This document shows positions 47,377-59,019 of a DNA stretch of 64,000 nt, one piece after another. A program made the position numbers and the translations under genes. Under the pieces are notes generated by a model. It worked only from the letters and a program-made list of their open reading frames with translations, was not told the origin of the DNA and ran no database searches. Source of the stretch: Lagopus muta. Its lineage: Eukaryota > Chordata > Aves > Galliformes > Phasianidae. Positions within the stretch are counted from its first letter, which is position 1, and the number at the start of each line of letters is the position of its first letter. The stretch lies in the NCBI RefSeq assembly GCF_023343835.1, contig NC_064471.1, positions 6,251,598 to 6,315,597 on the forward strand, read 5' to 3'.

Positions 47377-48954
47377 CATGCTGCTGATTTTTTTTTTTAA
47401 CAGATGAGTGGGATGCTATTTTATTTCCTTATGCTTACACAGAAGTAGCAGACGTGCTTCCTTTCAGTTGCCTAAGTGTGTTTAATTTCTTTTTGAAATA
47501 TCTTTTCAGTTGTGGAGGTCATTGTTCTAATTCCAGCGGGGATTTTAGCATAGAGACTGAGATGATACTGTGTTCAACATTGGTGTTTTTTTGTACGTTT
47601 GTTTGCTTTGTTTTTTTTTTGACTAAGTGTAAACCTTCACGATGGCAGTGTCCGAAAACTGCGCTGGTGATGAAGATCACTGAGCAGCTTCCTCAGTGGC
47701 CCTGAAAGGGTTCATGTTCCTCGGGAACCCATTTTGTGCTGAAGCATTTCCTCCTACTGAGTGAGAATGAAATAAGGAGTTGTTCTTGGTGTGCACGTAA
47801 GCTTCTGCCAGGCTGGATTGGTGACTTCAGTTGACGTGAAATTACCTCATTGAGGCGTATGTTCAATGTAGGGCTCCTCCCTGCAACATGGCAGCCATTT
47901 CAGAGATGGTGAGATCGTGGTACAGACTAGCACTGTGGGTAGAACAGTTGCTGTCCTGAGTCAACGTGCTTACTAGCTGGTGACTTCTGTAGCTTGGGAC
48001 TGCGAGGGATTGTAGTTCAGTAAATGCACGGGAAAGATCAGACGGCTTTGATAGTCGTGGGATTGATGACTCTGCTGGTAGAGATGACAGTGCAAGAGTT
48101 TGTTCTTCTAAGTCTGCCACCCTTCCCCAACAGGAATTTCTACTTTGCTGAAGCAGTCCTGGGACTCCTTGGACATTCAGATAAAACTTGTTAAAGGGAT
48201 GTAGGTTTCAATCCAAAGCAGTGGTAATGTGGAGGGTATGTAAGGAAATGTCAATTTTCAGTCCTGCCACAGAACTCTTCATGCTGGAATATAGTGGCTC
48301 TTTGTGCAGGGTGATTATTAATCTGTGTCAGAAGTCAATGTTTCCTGTGTCCTGTTTGCACATCAGGAGTTGTTGGAGGGATGGCAATTGCTTCTTCAGA
48401 TCTCCTTCCATAGTAACCCCCAGGAAGCAGCAGTGGGGGTGGAGGAGCTGTGCTTGGCAGCTGCTGGACTGTTGTTCATGATGTGTATTTTGTGGTTTGC
48501 TAAACACTTGTCTCTTGGAAAATTTCTGCGTGTAACATTATTTAATGAGTTTCTTCAGCCAAAACATAAGATACGGTGTGGTCTGTACTCCACAGCAAAT
48601 GGTCTGTTAAAAGAGAGACTTGAGAGATGCTTTTACTGTTGTACATTTGTATTTACCCCCAGTACATGCAGTGCTTTTTGATTTGCTGGTACAGAAATGT
48701 GCAAACCTTTGTGGACGGGACAAGAGCAGCCTGCTGTTGTGTTAGTTCCCCCTCAGTTTTTGGTTGCTGCTCCTGTATGTGCATTTCCACTTCATAAAGT
48801 TTCCCTGAACAACTCCTTGCAGCCTGGTACTGGGAAAGGACTCTTGTTAGTCTCTGTTTGTGTCCACCTCAGCGGAACAAAGCTTTTCAGGAAAAGTGCT
48901 AGCAATGCTGGTAGGCAGACAGCCAGGTGGCTGTGAGTGGGCAGTGTGCTCGTG

Positions 48955-49485
48955 CTGCCTGGAAGGCTTCAGTAGAGAGGTGATCCTTGCACTTGGCGTT
49001 GGTGAGGCTGCTCGTGTACTGTGTCCAGTTCTGCCCTGCCCCCCCCAGACAGGAGACATGAGTGTACTGGAGATAGGCCAGCGTAGGGCCCCTGAGGTGC
49101 CTGAGGGACTGGAACAGCTCTCCAGAGAGGAAAGCTGAGGGTGAGGCGACTCTTTAGTCTAGAGATGAGAGGGCTTGGAGGGAATCTCTTCAGTGTATGT
49201 GGAAGCTGGAAGCGAGGATGCAGTTGAGGACAAGAGGCATTGAGTACAAGCTGGGGTTCAAGAGGTTCCATCTCAACGTCAGGCAGCACTTTGCAGTGGA
49301 GGTAACTGAGCAGTAGCGGAGGTCGACCAGAGAGGGACTGGAGTCTTTTCTTTGGAGTTGTTCAGAAGCCATCTGGATCTGGTCTGTCCTGGATAATGTG
49401 CTCTCGGTGTCCGTGCTGGAGCAAGGGGGTTGTACCAGATGAGCTCAGAGGTCCCTTTCCATCTTAAATTGTTCCGTGATTTTCT
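48955..49485 (+). repeat. CR1 LINE 3' fragment in a pseudogene intron
   Basis: The stretch from GTGTCCAGTTCTGCCCTGCC through GGTTCCATCTCAACGTCAGG to GAGGTCCCTTTCCATCTTAA and GTTCCGTGATTTT follows CR1 ORF2 C-terminus and tail, with many changes. Confidence 0.85.
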
Positions 49486-49838
49486 TTTTTGGGCTCCTTG
49501 GAAAGGCACGTCCTATTGGCAAATACAGCTTTAGGACTGAGCAGCGCAGATTGCTTGGCGTTGGGATGTCTTGGTGTTTGTTGGAGTGATACCACTGCTG
49601 GAACTCTTGGTGGGAGTTCCTTGTCCTGAGAAGAGTTTTGGCCTGGTAATGCTGTAGTTGCTTCTGCTAGTAACAAATGTCCATTATGGCCTTGTGTTGC
49701 AATTGATTAGAAAGATACTGAAGTGCTTCCTGTATCCCTTGAAACTGCAATTGCTCAGAGGTGGGGGTTTTGTTTTGCACAACCAGTGACACTCTTTTCC
49801 TCATGCTGCAAATGCTTTCCTCATCATGTTCTCTTCAG

Positions 49839-49929
49839 GACACTCAGGATGGAACAGCTGTGCTTTGGCTCGATGAAACTCAGGATGGGATTCAGAAGGC
49901 TAACAAGGACACTGAAGAGTCACAGAGAT
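49839..49929 (+). pseudogene. IQGAP1: IQGAP1 exon remnant: repeat-to-WW linker
   Basis: DTQDGTAVLWLDETQDGIQK followed by ANKDTEESQR matches IQGAP1. The acceptor CTCTTCAG puts it in phase 0 against a phase-1 upstream donor. If the GTAAGC donor is used, the trailing T joins GA of the next exon to form a TGA at the junction. Either the original splice sites have shifted or bases are lost. Confidence 0.88.
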
Positions 49930-51091
49930 GTAAGCATTGTGGCAAATACCGTGGTTCAATGCCATTGTCAACCAAATATTCATCACCAACTGAAAGAATG
50001 CGAGCAAGAAATGTACACATGCAAAGGAAATTAGAATACAAGTGTTTGCTTCAGGTAGGTGTAGAAGTTTTTTCTTTCAGCAAAGAATGTCACAGCCTTT
50101 CAATTTCAATTCTTTCAATCTTTTTGGAAGGATATGTCATTGTTTCAGTTGTGTTGTGACTGGGTTACATCCTAGGCAGAGATACCTATTGAATCTCTGT
50201 CCAAGTGTTTGACATTAGCAGATCACTGTGTCTGTCTGTGGTTGGGTAGTCAACCCAATAGAGGATGTTCATGTGCGCAGTTGTGGTGCATCTTAGCTTT
50301 CGTTTGTGTTGTACTGTTGCCTTAATTCTATGAAGTATTTCTCAAAGTACTTTTTTTTTTTTTTTTTTTTTTGCACTAAGTGCAGATAAAAACACAAATC
50401 ATTGCAGTTGGCAGGTGGACTGTGCCAAAGAACATTTGGTCAAAAGCAGGATTAGAGTATGCTTCTTTGAGCCTGAATAAGATCTTCAGATACCCTTCTA
50501 CCTGTGTGTGTGTGAACAGACATTCGCTCAGTGCTGAAAATGACTGTATCTCGTGTTTACTGCTTCGGTGAGATACCTGTGGTTGATTTTGTCCTGTGTT
50601 TGCAGCAGAGTTCTGGAGTAGCCCTGGGTTAGCTCTTTCCTCATCTTGTTCTTGTTGATAACCTGTTCTGTGTTCAGGTTGCTATTCTTGCTAGGAATGG
50701 TGCAGTCACTGGAAAGGTGCTTTTTGAGTCAGTTGTCTGCTGTAGCAGGGCTCTGCAAGAAGCAGCTGCCTTGACTACAGCTGTTGTCAGAGTACAGCTG
50801 AGTGAATGGATAAAAGGTTGTAGAGAAATACCGTCGATAAATCAGCACCATAGTAGGACTAAGAGCAAAAAAAAAAAGCGCTGTCAGACACTGCCATACA
50901 CAGATGCACACTGTACTGAAAAGATCGTTGTACACCAAGTTGTCTTTTTTTAATCAGTATTTTTGTGCATAAATACAGGAAGGTATTTGTGTACACTCGC
51001 ACAGTGCCTTGCTCTCTGAAGTTTGTTGTGAGTCACTGAGCTCCTGACTGCCCAGGTAACCTGCCTCCTCCTGTTGTTGAAGTTTCCTTAG

Positions 51092-51250
51092 GAATTCTGG
51101 CCGTGAATGAGGCAGTCGGTCACGGAGATACCAGCCCTACCCTGAGTGCCTTGTGCTCACCAGATGTGGGGCTGTACGGAGTCGCTGCAGAGTGTGCAGA
51201 GACATAGCAGCGAGAGTTGGCAGAAGTGGAAAGGAGAAAAATGGCCACAG
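51092..51250 (+). pseudogene. IQGAP1: IQGAP1 exon remnant with in-frame TAG
   Basis: ILAVNEAVGHGDTSPTLSAL and CSPDVGLYGVAAECAET match the IQGAP1 segment before the WW region. The next codon is TAG (51205-51207), where the family has tyrosine. Reading continues in frame after it (QRELAEVERRKMAT). Donor GTGAAC, phase 1. Confidence 0.92.
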
Positions 51251-51647
51251 GTGAACCCCAAATAGCTACCTGCTAGTGCAGTAAATTCAAGATGATTGCC
51301 TGTAGAATGGAAAGCAGAGGGGGAGAAATGTGAGGAGCAGTCTCGCGTTCTGGGTATCTTGTTAGAATCTCATGTTACAGGAAATTGAGGCTGCCTTGTA
51401 AACTGAAGTCTTTGTTAAAGGAAAGAAAAAAAGGTAGGAAGGAAATGAAAAAGTTAGCAGTGAAATATTCCCCACTTGTAGAATATGTTGTGCTTAGGTA
51501 GTTCTTGCGGTGGTTCACTGGAATCTGAGGCGTTCCTTCTATTGCTTGGAGGAAGGGCCCTCTCCATGCATTTCCTTCTTGTAGTATTTGTATGTGAGGA
51601 AGCTAGATACGTGTTTGCTTTCAACATAGCAGCATTTCTGCTTTCAG

Positions 51648-51790
51648 GAGGCAGTGGCAGTGAACGGGTGAAACACTGGGTGAGAGGAGGCTGTCATCAT
51701 TATCATAACGTGAGGAGCAGAGAGGGAGGATGGGATGAAGCGACGGAATTTGTGCAGAATGACACACAGCTGTCACGGGAGGAGATGCAG
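51648..51790 (+). pseudogene. IQGAP1: IQGAP1 exon remnant: WW region
   Basis: ERVKHWVRGGCHHYHNVRSR and EGGWDEATEFVQ, then TQLSREEMQ correspond to the WW domain. The tyrosine cluster after the first tryptophan is changed to Cys-His-His-Tyr, which would weaken the aromatic binding face. Acceptor CTTTCAG and donor GTAAAG join neighbours in phase. Confidence 0.93.
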
Positions 51791-52126
51791 GTAAAGTACG
51801 TGCTCTTTTTCTCTGAAGTTGAAGTTGCCCTTATTTCAGGCCTTATTGCAACTTTAAGAAGTAATGTTTCCCCACAGTAGTCAAGTTGGCAAGCTTTGTA
51901 TCTTATTTCCCTGTTCACTGTCTACTTTGCACGTCAGCACCTCTTTGTCCTGTTGTGGAGAATGTGCACACCTTTATCACCAGAACAAGACGGTGGTGTT
52001 GCTGCTCACCAAAAAGCAACTTGTAAGTTTCTCTTGAGCAGAATACAGAAGCCGCTGTGTAACATGTCATTTTTGCATCTCCCTTTTCTCTTCCTGGCTC
52101 TTCTTCCTACCATGACACTAACCTAG

Positions 52127-52297
52127 AGCACTGTATCTGGAGTCACGGCAGCATACGAGCGAGAGCAGTTGTGGCTGGCCAAAGAGAACCTGATGGTGAA
52201 GCTTCAGGCTTGTTGTCGAGGCTGTCTTGTTTGTCAGGAATTCAACTCCAGAATGAGGTTTTTGAAGAAGCAAGTTCCAGCCATCACTTGCATGCAG
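52127..52297 (+). pseudogene. IQGAP1: IQGAP1 exon remnant: first IQ motif
   Basis: STVSGVTAAYEREQLWLAKE and LQACCRGCLVCQEF, then FLKKQVPAITCMQ. The first IQ motif, which binds calmodulin or light chains, has cysteines where the family has arginines, including the final arginine. CGT-to-TGT changes are typical of CpG decay without selection. No stop. Acceptor ACCTAG, donor GTATGA. Confidence 0.92.
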
Positions 52298-52818
52298 GTA
52301 TGAAATCCCCTAATTGTGTTTGAAGCTTGTACTTGTCAGTTGCTCTCCACACGCACGCTTACTGACTGGTTTTGTTCAACTCAAGCAGTTGCCACGCACA
52401 ATTATCTTCATTTTGCAAAGTGTTGGAAGGCGTTTCCTTCTCCCTGGGAATCACTATGTATAAATTACTTCTCTCCCTCTTCCCATTAGTCCGTGGGTTT
52501 GGAGACTTGAAGATGGCCTTGAGAATTGTGCAATGGATGGTGCATTTGGTTGTTTAGTTTTAGTCATTTGTTCTCTAGCTGTGTTTTGCCCTTGGTGGGG
52601 GGTGCTGCTAAGTCCCTCACAACGACAGCTGGTGGTGGAAGAAATAGTTAAGGCTTCACTGCATATCTCTTACGGCATGTCTTGTAAGATGAGCATGTCT
52701 CTGTTACATTTTATTCAGCCAAAGGGAAGTGGAAACTGAGCAGCAGAAAGAAGCATCGAATAGTAAATTACTGCTCTTCACTTTGAAAAGTCGCCTTTTT
52801 TCTTGTGTGTGTTTTCAG

Positions 52819-52902
52819 TCCCAGTGGCGTGGCTATAAACAGAGGAAGGCATATCAAATCCGTTTGGATTACTGACGAGCACACAAGGACCAAGAAGTGA
52901 AG
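52819..52902 (+). pseudogene. IQGAP1: IQGAP1 exon remnant: second IQ motif, in-frame TGA
   Basis: It encodes SQWRGYKQRKAYQIRLDY, then TGA at 52873-52875 where the family has leucine, then RAHKDQEVK in the same frame. Acceptor TTTTCAG, donor GTAGCA, 84 bases, phase 0 at both ends. Confidence 0.93.
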
Positions 52903-52918
52903 GTAGCAAATACTATGG

Positions 52919-52962
52919 GTTTTTTTTTTTTTTTTTTTTGGTTTTTTTTTTTTTTTTGTTAA
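52919..52962. repeat. Poly-T tract in a pseudogene intron
   Basis: Two long T runs are separated by GG. The length may be unreliable in the assembly. Confidence 0.85.
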
Positions 52963-53028
52963 CATTTTTGGTAGCAATATTTGTGGAGAAGACTTTTATC
53001 TGACCTGCTTTGGGATTCTTTCCTATAG

Positions 53029-53100
53029 ATTCAGTGACTGGCCAGGATGTATCAAGGCAGAAGGTGTTGCAGAGATCACCTGCAATATTTCAGAGACCAC
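53029..53100 (+). pseudogene. IQGAP1: IQGAP1 exon remnant: third IQ motif, in-frame TGA
   Basis: IQ, then TGA at 53035-53037 (the family has serine), then LARMYQGRRCCRDHLQYFRD. The remainder still matches IQGAP1. Acceptor CCTATAG, donor GTAAGA, 72 bases, phase 0. Confidence 0.92.
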
Positions 53101-53198
53101 GTAAGAGATTGTGAAATGAATTCAGTACCTGACACTTTTGTTTTTACTCTGCCCTTAACAAGTGTAAGTGGCTGTTTGTTTTTTTTTTTCCATTCTAG

Positions 53199-53268
53199 AT
53201 AAATGACGTTATAAAAGCTCAAGCTTTTATCGGAGGAAACAAAGCAGGAGAAGACTACAAAACCCTCA
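53199..53268 (+). pseudogene. IQGAP1: IQGAP1 exon remnant: fourth IQ motif
   Basis: INDVIKAQAFIGGNKAGEDY then KTL. The opening Ile of the IQ core is Ala and both arginine positions are Gly, so the light-chain-binding consensus is lost. Acceptor CATTCTAG, donor GTAAGT (phase 1), in phase with the next exon. Confidence 0.9.
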
Positions 53269-53424
53269 GTAAGTGTGGCCAAAAGAATAAAGCTAATATG
53301 CTTTGAATCTCTATTTGCAGAAAAATACTGTTAGTGAGATCTGCAACACGAAGAGAGCTATGAAAATCAGTTGGGGTGAAGTGGTGCAAAGAGTAGGTAG
53401 GTAGGTAGGTGGCTGAAGGAAAAA

Positions 53425-54215
53425 TTCCCTCTGGCTGAGGGAGTGGAATGCGCTGTCAGCAAGTTTGCTGATGACACAAAACTGGGAAGAGTGGCTGACA
53501 CAGCAAAAGGCTGTGCTGCCTTCCAGCGAGACCTGGAGAGTTGGGTGGGGAGAAACGGAATGAGAAAGAACAAGGGCAGGTGTAGAGTCTTGCATGTGGG
53601 CAAGAGCAACCTGAGTACCAGTCTAGGTTGGGGGCTGAGCTGTTGGAGAGCAGCGTAGGAGAAAGGGATTGGGGGATCCTGGTGGGCGGTAGGAGGAGCA
53701 TGAGCCAGCACTGTGCTCTCGTGGCCAAGAGGGCATCCTGGGGTGTATGAGAAAGAGTACGGATAGGAGGTGGAGAGGTTCTCTTTCCCCTCTGCTCTGC
53801 CCTGATGAGTGGAGCATCTCCCTATGAGGAAAGGCTGAGAAAGCTGGGTCTCTTTAGCTTGGAGGAGACTGAGGGGTGGCCTCGTTGATGTTTGTAAATG
53901 TGTGAATAGTGAGCGTGAGGAGGATGAAGGCAAGCTCTTCTCAGTGACATCCAGTGATAGGACAAGGGGCAGTGTGTGCAAGCTGGAGCATAGGAGGTCC
54001 CACCTAAATAAGAGGAAAAACTTCTTCACGGCAAGGGTAACAGAACACTGGGATGGGCTGCCCAAAGAGGTTGTGGGATCTCCTTTGGAGACATTCAGCA
54101 GCTACCTGGACATGTTCCTGTGTGCCCTAATCAGGTGATCCTGCTCCAGCAGGGGGATTGGACGAGATGATCTTTGGAGGTCCCTTCCAGTTCCTGACAT
54201 TCTGTGATTCTGTGC
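53425..54215 (+). repeat. CR1 LINE fragment in a pseudogene intron
   Basis: It runs from the RT FADD block ([20 protein letters not shown]) through the C-terminal domain to the CR1 tail ending in GACATTCTGTGATTCTGTGC. Frame breaks are present. A short (GTAG)n array precedes it at 53392-53411. Confidence 0.92.
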
Positions 54216-54503
54216 AAACTTGGTTCACGGTAGTACTTTTGCTGCTGGGAAATAGGAGCGCTGATCTTTGGGGTAAGTTCAGCAAGGTGGACTCCCCTAA
54301 GCTGATACTGACTTCATCCTATAGCGTTGACTTCTGTCCTGATTTATTCCATGCCAGAAGTTCCGGATGCTGTCAGGAGTTATTCAAGCCCATTGGTGTT
54401 AATTTGACCCTGGACTGGCTGCTGCTTGACATGCTGTCTGCACAGAGGTAACACGTGCCTTAATTTGTTTCCTGTCCTCTGATGTTTTGTCACTTGTTTT
54501 TAG

Positions 54504-54708
54504 TTAATGCTGAAAACCCACCTATGGCTGTAGTTGGGAAATTTGTTCACTTGCTCGATCGGACCCTGATTTTCAGGAGGAGCTGGAGCTAATGAAACTG
54601 TGTGAGGAAGTTGTGAGCTTGATCCGATCTAATCAACAGCTTGAAAATGACCTCAATCTCATGGACATCAAGATTGGACTGCTAGTGAAGAACAGAATGA
54701 CACTGCAG
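54504..54708 (+). pseudogene. IQGAP1: IQGAP1 exon remnant with frameshift
   Basis: The first part encodes NAENPPMAVVGKFVHLLDR. After about 54562 the IQGAP1 match resumes in another frame (FQEELELMKLCEEVVSLIRS, then NQQLENDLNLMDIKIGLLVK). This fits a small deletion of one or four bases. Acceptor TTTTTAG, donor GTAGGA. Confidence 0.92.
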
Positions 54709-55640
54709 GTAGGAAATGCAGTGCTGGGAGACTAGGAGAGTGAATTGAGGCCAATGGTAGTTAGCTTGAGGACCTTCTGAGCCTGGATCTCACTTACTCA
54801 GATTCAGTGGGAACTATTTCCCCCAGAGTTACAGGTTTTCCTCCCAGTAAGTTCCTAACTGTTCCACTAATTACTATGTATCCCTAGAAAGAGAACTGCA
54901 GCAGAAACATCAAGGCTTCAAGTGTTTTAAAAACAAAGCACCAGAAAAGAACCCACTCGGGACCAAGGGAAAGCAATAGATGGTATGCTTGAAGGCTCTG
55001 AGAACTGTTTGTCTGTTCACTTGTGGCTACATGAGTCATGGACTTGCACACCTTAATTTCTTCTCACGTTTTGTGTGCTGTATCAGAAGGGGGAGGTGAT
55101 TTTGGAGCAGGAAATGTACTCGGGCTGCTTGGTGTTGGTTGGCTGATGGAAGGCCCCCTCTGTCACTTTGCTGACGATTGATTGCCCACAAGAACAACAT
55201 TGCTGATACAGCGGTGCCTTTTTTAATTCAAGCTGAAGTTACAGTCACCTTTTCCTTTGGTCCTGAATAGCGTAGTGCTAGGCTTGACCTTGTGTAAAAT
55301 CTGAACCATGGCAGCAGTGATGTTCAGTTCCAAAGGAGGCTCCAGCTGTTGGGCTGATGCTGGCAGCAAAAAGTATCATCGTTATCAGAGCAGTGGAGGC
55401 AGTGAGTCAGCAAAATGGAAACAGTCCCTGCTCAAAGCAATTAGTCCTTGTAGGTTCTCAACCAATTCTGGAATGTGGGGACGAGACAGAAATCGCTGCT
55501 ATAACAGATAATGTTTCACTTCATGATCTCCTGATGTACCTTGACTGCCTTATCCACACAAAAGGAAGTGCTATCGTGCAGCTTTTTCCCATATTGCGTG
55601 TTATTTAAATGTGGAATCTGTCCCTCTGTGTTCTTTGCAG

Positions 55641-55783
55641 GATGTTGTTTCTCATAGCAAAAGGAAGAACAAGGAACAGCTCTGTGACGTGATGACGCTG
55701 AACGAGCAAAAGGGGGGTTTGAAAGCTTGGAGCAAAGAGGAGAGGGAAAAGCTGGAAGCCTATCAGCATCTTTTCTACTTGAG
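55641..55783 (+). pseudogene. IQGAP1: IQGAP1 exon remnant with four-base loss at its 3' end
   Basis: DVVSHSKRKNKEQLCDVMTL then QKGGLKAWSKEEREKLEAYQ and HLFYL match IQGAP1, with an in-frame loss of about three residues after SHSK. The exon ends TTGAG|GTATGC in phase 2, whereas the next exon reads in phase 0. A loss of about four bases at the boundary explains this and breaks the frame. Confidence 0.9.
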
Positions 55784-55903
55784 GTATGCAGCTTTTCATT
55801 CACTGCTCTTGTCATAGATGCTTACATGTATTGGAACAGTCTGTGCTTCTGCACTGCAGTGTTGAGGCGCTGTCTGTCTTTGTGGTGTTGGCTTTTGTGG
55901 ACA

Positions 55904-56239
55904 TGTGCTGTACGGGAATTGCGGAGTCATGGCCTGAACCTCTGATTGATCACCTGAGGCGAGCAGTGAGTCAGGCAGAGGAGCACAGGTGAAGGCAATG
56001 CAGCTGTGCTGCTGGAAGGGGTGCAGCCAGGCTACAGCCCTCCTAGACCTGTTTAAGAGCTGGCTACCAGTGGGGAAGGATCTTGTCTGGAGATCTGCTC
56101 TGCTGGAGTTTTGTAAGTGAGCCCAGGATAGGGGTAAGCCTTCTATTTATTCTCCTTTTGTTAGCTTAGTCTGCTTTGTCAAACTCTCTTGTTTATTTCA
56201 TAATGACAACATCTTAATAGTCATTGATTATACATGTGC
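55904..56239 (+). mobile_element. Solo LTR of the ERV-L-like family with 5-bp target duplication
   Basis: The LTR occupies 55909-56234 (326 bases), opening TGTACGGGAATTGC and closing GATTATACA. It aligns throughout with the provirus LTRs in the same orientation. TGTGC flanks it on both sides (55904-55908 and 56235-56239). It keeps the second TGAGTCA motif, the CAGGTG arm and a TATA-like GTTTAAG, but is visibly more diverged. It lies in a pseudogene intron, about 30 bases upstream of the next exon remnant. Confidence 0.94.
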
Positions 56240-56266
56240 ACTAAGTACTTTTTCTTCTTGTTTTAG

Positions 56267-56430
56267 ACTGCTCCAACGTACTTGGCCAAGCTGCTTTTGC
56301 AGATGCCTCAAAACAAACCCACAAAGTTCATGGATTCAGCCATCTTCACGCTGCATAACTACGCATCCAGTCAGAGAGAGGAATCTCTGCTGTTGAGGCT
56401 GTTGCAAACAGCATTGCAGGAAGAGATCAA
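56267..56430 (+). pseudogene. IQGAP1: IQGAP1 exon remnant: RasGAP-related domain start
   Basis: APTYLAKLLLQMPQNKPTKF, then HNYASSQREESLLLRLLQTA and LQEEIK match IQGAP1. Acceptor TTTTAG, donor GTACGT in phase 2. The next expected short exon was not found before 57269. Confidence 0.92.
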
Positions 56431-57268
56431 GTACGTTGTAGCGTAGGACACAGCCTTGCTGTTGCCTCAGTTTGGGCCGCTGCTAAAATTGAAGCTATTC
56501 TTGTGTGATGTCTGTGCTCATTTGCTGATAATGCTGAACTGTCCCTGCCTTCTGCTCATGCTGTTTCACGTCAGTCCTTTCTGTAACCTGGAAGGAGGAG
56601 GAATTACCTTTGTTCTTTAGGATTAAAGCCATTTTTCTTTAGCCAATGCTTTGTTGCTCAGGGAGGCACTATTTTTGATCTTCTGCAGTGCTTTCCTAAG
56701 ATTCAGTCCCATCTAAGTTCTCTGCTGTCTAGTAAGAAGGACTTGGCACAGACTGCGAGCTTGGGCTTTACAGGCCAGAGTGAAGCTGATGCGAAGGTCA
56801 CTGTTTTCCAGAACTGATGAGGAGGCTGAAAATCAGATGCTGTCTGGTTTGGGTTTTTTACTGGCTGTCAGGCTTAAGGATTCTGGCTGTCCGTTGGCAT
56901 AATGGAGTTGATTGTCACTTAGGAGTTCGGTGTTTATGACTTCTGGCTGATACGGAGCTTGACAACTTGCTAGGAAGACCAAATACATACAATGTTGGAG
57001 GCAGTCATGCCTTTTTTGATGCTTTCAAGTATGAGGATGGTATGTGCCCTCAAACAGGTAACGTCTAAAAGGTTTGCTTAATTATTATTATCTTTTCTTG
57101 GAGTAGTAGTTCAGGAAAGTGCATGTCTATGCTTTATTCTCTGCTGCTGGATTTCCCATAGCGGCATGCTGTGAATGGCTTTTGTTGCTGATTGCTTACT
57201 TGTTGAAATACTGAAAGAAAATAGTTGTGCCTGTGTAGAACTCCCTTTGTTTCCTCTGTATTTTTGAG

Positions 57269-57425
57269 ATGCGCTCTTTCAACCGTGGTGCCCGTGGTCA
57301 GAACGCACTGAGGCAGATCTTGGCCCCCGTTGTGAAGGAAATAATTGAGGACGAATCGCTCAACGTCAGAACGGATCCAGTGGATATTTACAAGTCCTGG
57401 GTTAACCAGATGGGATGTCAGAATG
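57269..57425 (+). pseudogene. IQGAP1: IQGAP1 exon remnant: RasGAP-related domain
   Basis: SFNRGARGQNALRQILAPVV, then KEIIEDESLNVRTDPVDIYK and SWVNQM match IQGAP1 closely. Acceptor TTTTTGAG, donor GTGAGG. One residue before SFNRG seems lost. Confidence 0.93.
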
Positions 57426-57744
57426 GTGAGGCCGGGTATGGAAGCTGTTGCTACTGTTTTTTTCTACAAGTTGCTCAGCTGCTTTGCATTGCTCTGTTAA
57501 TCGTTCCAAACCATCCCTGGATTCATTGCATGCATCTGTCCAATTGCTACCAGCTTTTTTCCATCAGCTCGAGATGGCTTTCTTCTGAAAGGTGTAAAGA
57601 TCATCTTGTGACAGGGGTGTTGAGACTATTGGAAGTGAATCTCATGAAGAGATAGGCCAAGAAAAGCCCCAAAGCATTTCTTCTGTGTTAACTCATAGAT
57701 ACAGATACCGTAGATCTTACTCTACCAAGCCAATCTCTGCCCAC

Positions 57745-57925
57745 AACTCGGGCAGGCTGCCCAAGGAGGCTGTGGATGCCCCATCCCTGGAGGCATTCAA
57801 GGCCTGGCTGGATGTGGCTCTGGGCAGCCTGGGCTGGCGGTTGGTGAACCTGCACGCAGCGGGGGGTTGGAACGAGATGAGCATTGTGGTCCTTGTCAAC
57901 ACAGGCCGTGTTCATAGAATCACAG
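57745..57925 (+). repeat. CR1 LINE 3'-end fragment in a pseudogene intron
   Basis: GGCAGGCTGCCCAAGGAGGC, GGAGGCATTCAAGGCCTGGC and GGGGTTGGAACGAGATGAGC are a sense-strand CR1 tail, followed by a CATAGAATCAC remnant. Confidence 0.88.
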
Positions 57926-59019
57926 CATGCAGCTGTTCCTGTCTGCCCATGAGAAGGTTTCATCCACTTGGTCATCCTGGTTGGTTGGCCTGTAGATCCC
58001 CCGCTACGTCATCTGTCCCTGTCCTCCCTTTAATGTGTGTCTATAAACTCTTGATTGGCTCCCATCCGTCCCCAGTCAGAGTTCTGTGTTTCTTCCAGTG
58101 CTTGATGTTCACCAGATTTTGAGGATTCTGTTGTTGGTTGTTTTTGTTTTGTTTTTAACACACTTCAAGGGAAGTGGTGGAAAAGCAATGCTATGAAGTA
58201 AAAGACAAAAAAAGCCTCAGCGTTCATTGCTGCTCACTTAGCTGGGTGAATTGGACTTCTTTTGAAATGTCAAATACCGCTCATCTTCGGTACTTCTGAG
58301 TTTCTTACTTCTGGATTAAACGTTTCTGAGTTCCTCTCAGTTGTGTTTAATTGGGGATGTGTAGCTAAAAACGTTGCTGGTTAACCAAAGAGGTATTCTG
58401 AGAGAGAGAGAAGTGCTCTGGAAAAGGGGCAGAAAGTAGCTGCTGTTTTCTCAGCTCAGCTCCTTGGTTTGCCACACTTCCCCATTTTTGCTTTGTTGGA
58501 GATGGTGGTCAATTCTGCACACCTGTGTTAGGAATTGGCTCCTATCCCTTAGTGAGACTGCAGTACCAGGTTTCTCTGTAGTGTAGTTGTTCTGCCTTCT
58601 GTTAGACTAAGCTTGGTTTAATTCTCAGAGTAACTTTTACGCTTGTTTGAGGAATTCTTTGGTAACTTCTAAAAATATATGGACAGGTGGTATTGAAAGT
58701 GAAATTTGAAAACCTTTGTGTGTAGGAATATCTGCAGTTGTGTTGTTCTGGAGCTAGTAGTGGTCAGTCTTACCACTTGTATGTTGACAGTTGTGCATTT
58801 ATTTAGTGTATGTATCTATGTTACAGTGTGAAACTAAGATTCTTTGGGACAGCATGTGCTTATTAATGGCAGCGCAGTAGACCCTGCATCTTGAACGGGG
58901 CCCACAGCTCACAGGAAAGTAATTGGTCAGAACTCACTCAGAGTAGTGTCAGTAAGACTCAGTGGAGGTCTGTGCCATTGGTTTTGCACGTGTTTTTTTC
59001 TCTCCTCAACTTGTCCTAG
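57926..59019. other. Intron-like DNA where a RasGAP exon is expected
   Basis: The exon that should link NQM...GEA to the following IVGNLL segment was not found on the plus strand, although about 1.6 kb separate the flanking exons. Nothing else was recognised. Confidence 0.6.

Noticed and set aside
53367..54065. 232-codon minus-strand frame
   Set aside because: Antisense of a CR1 fragment.
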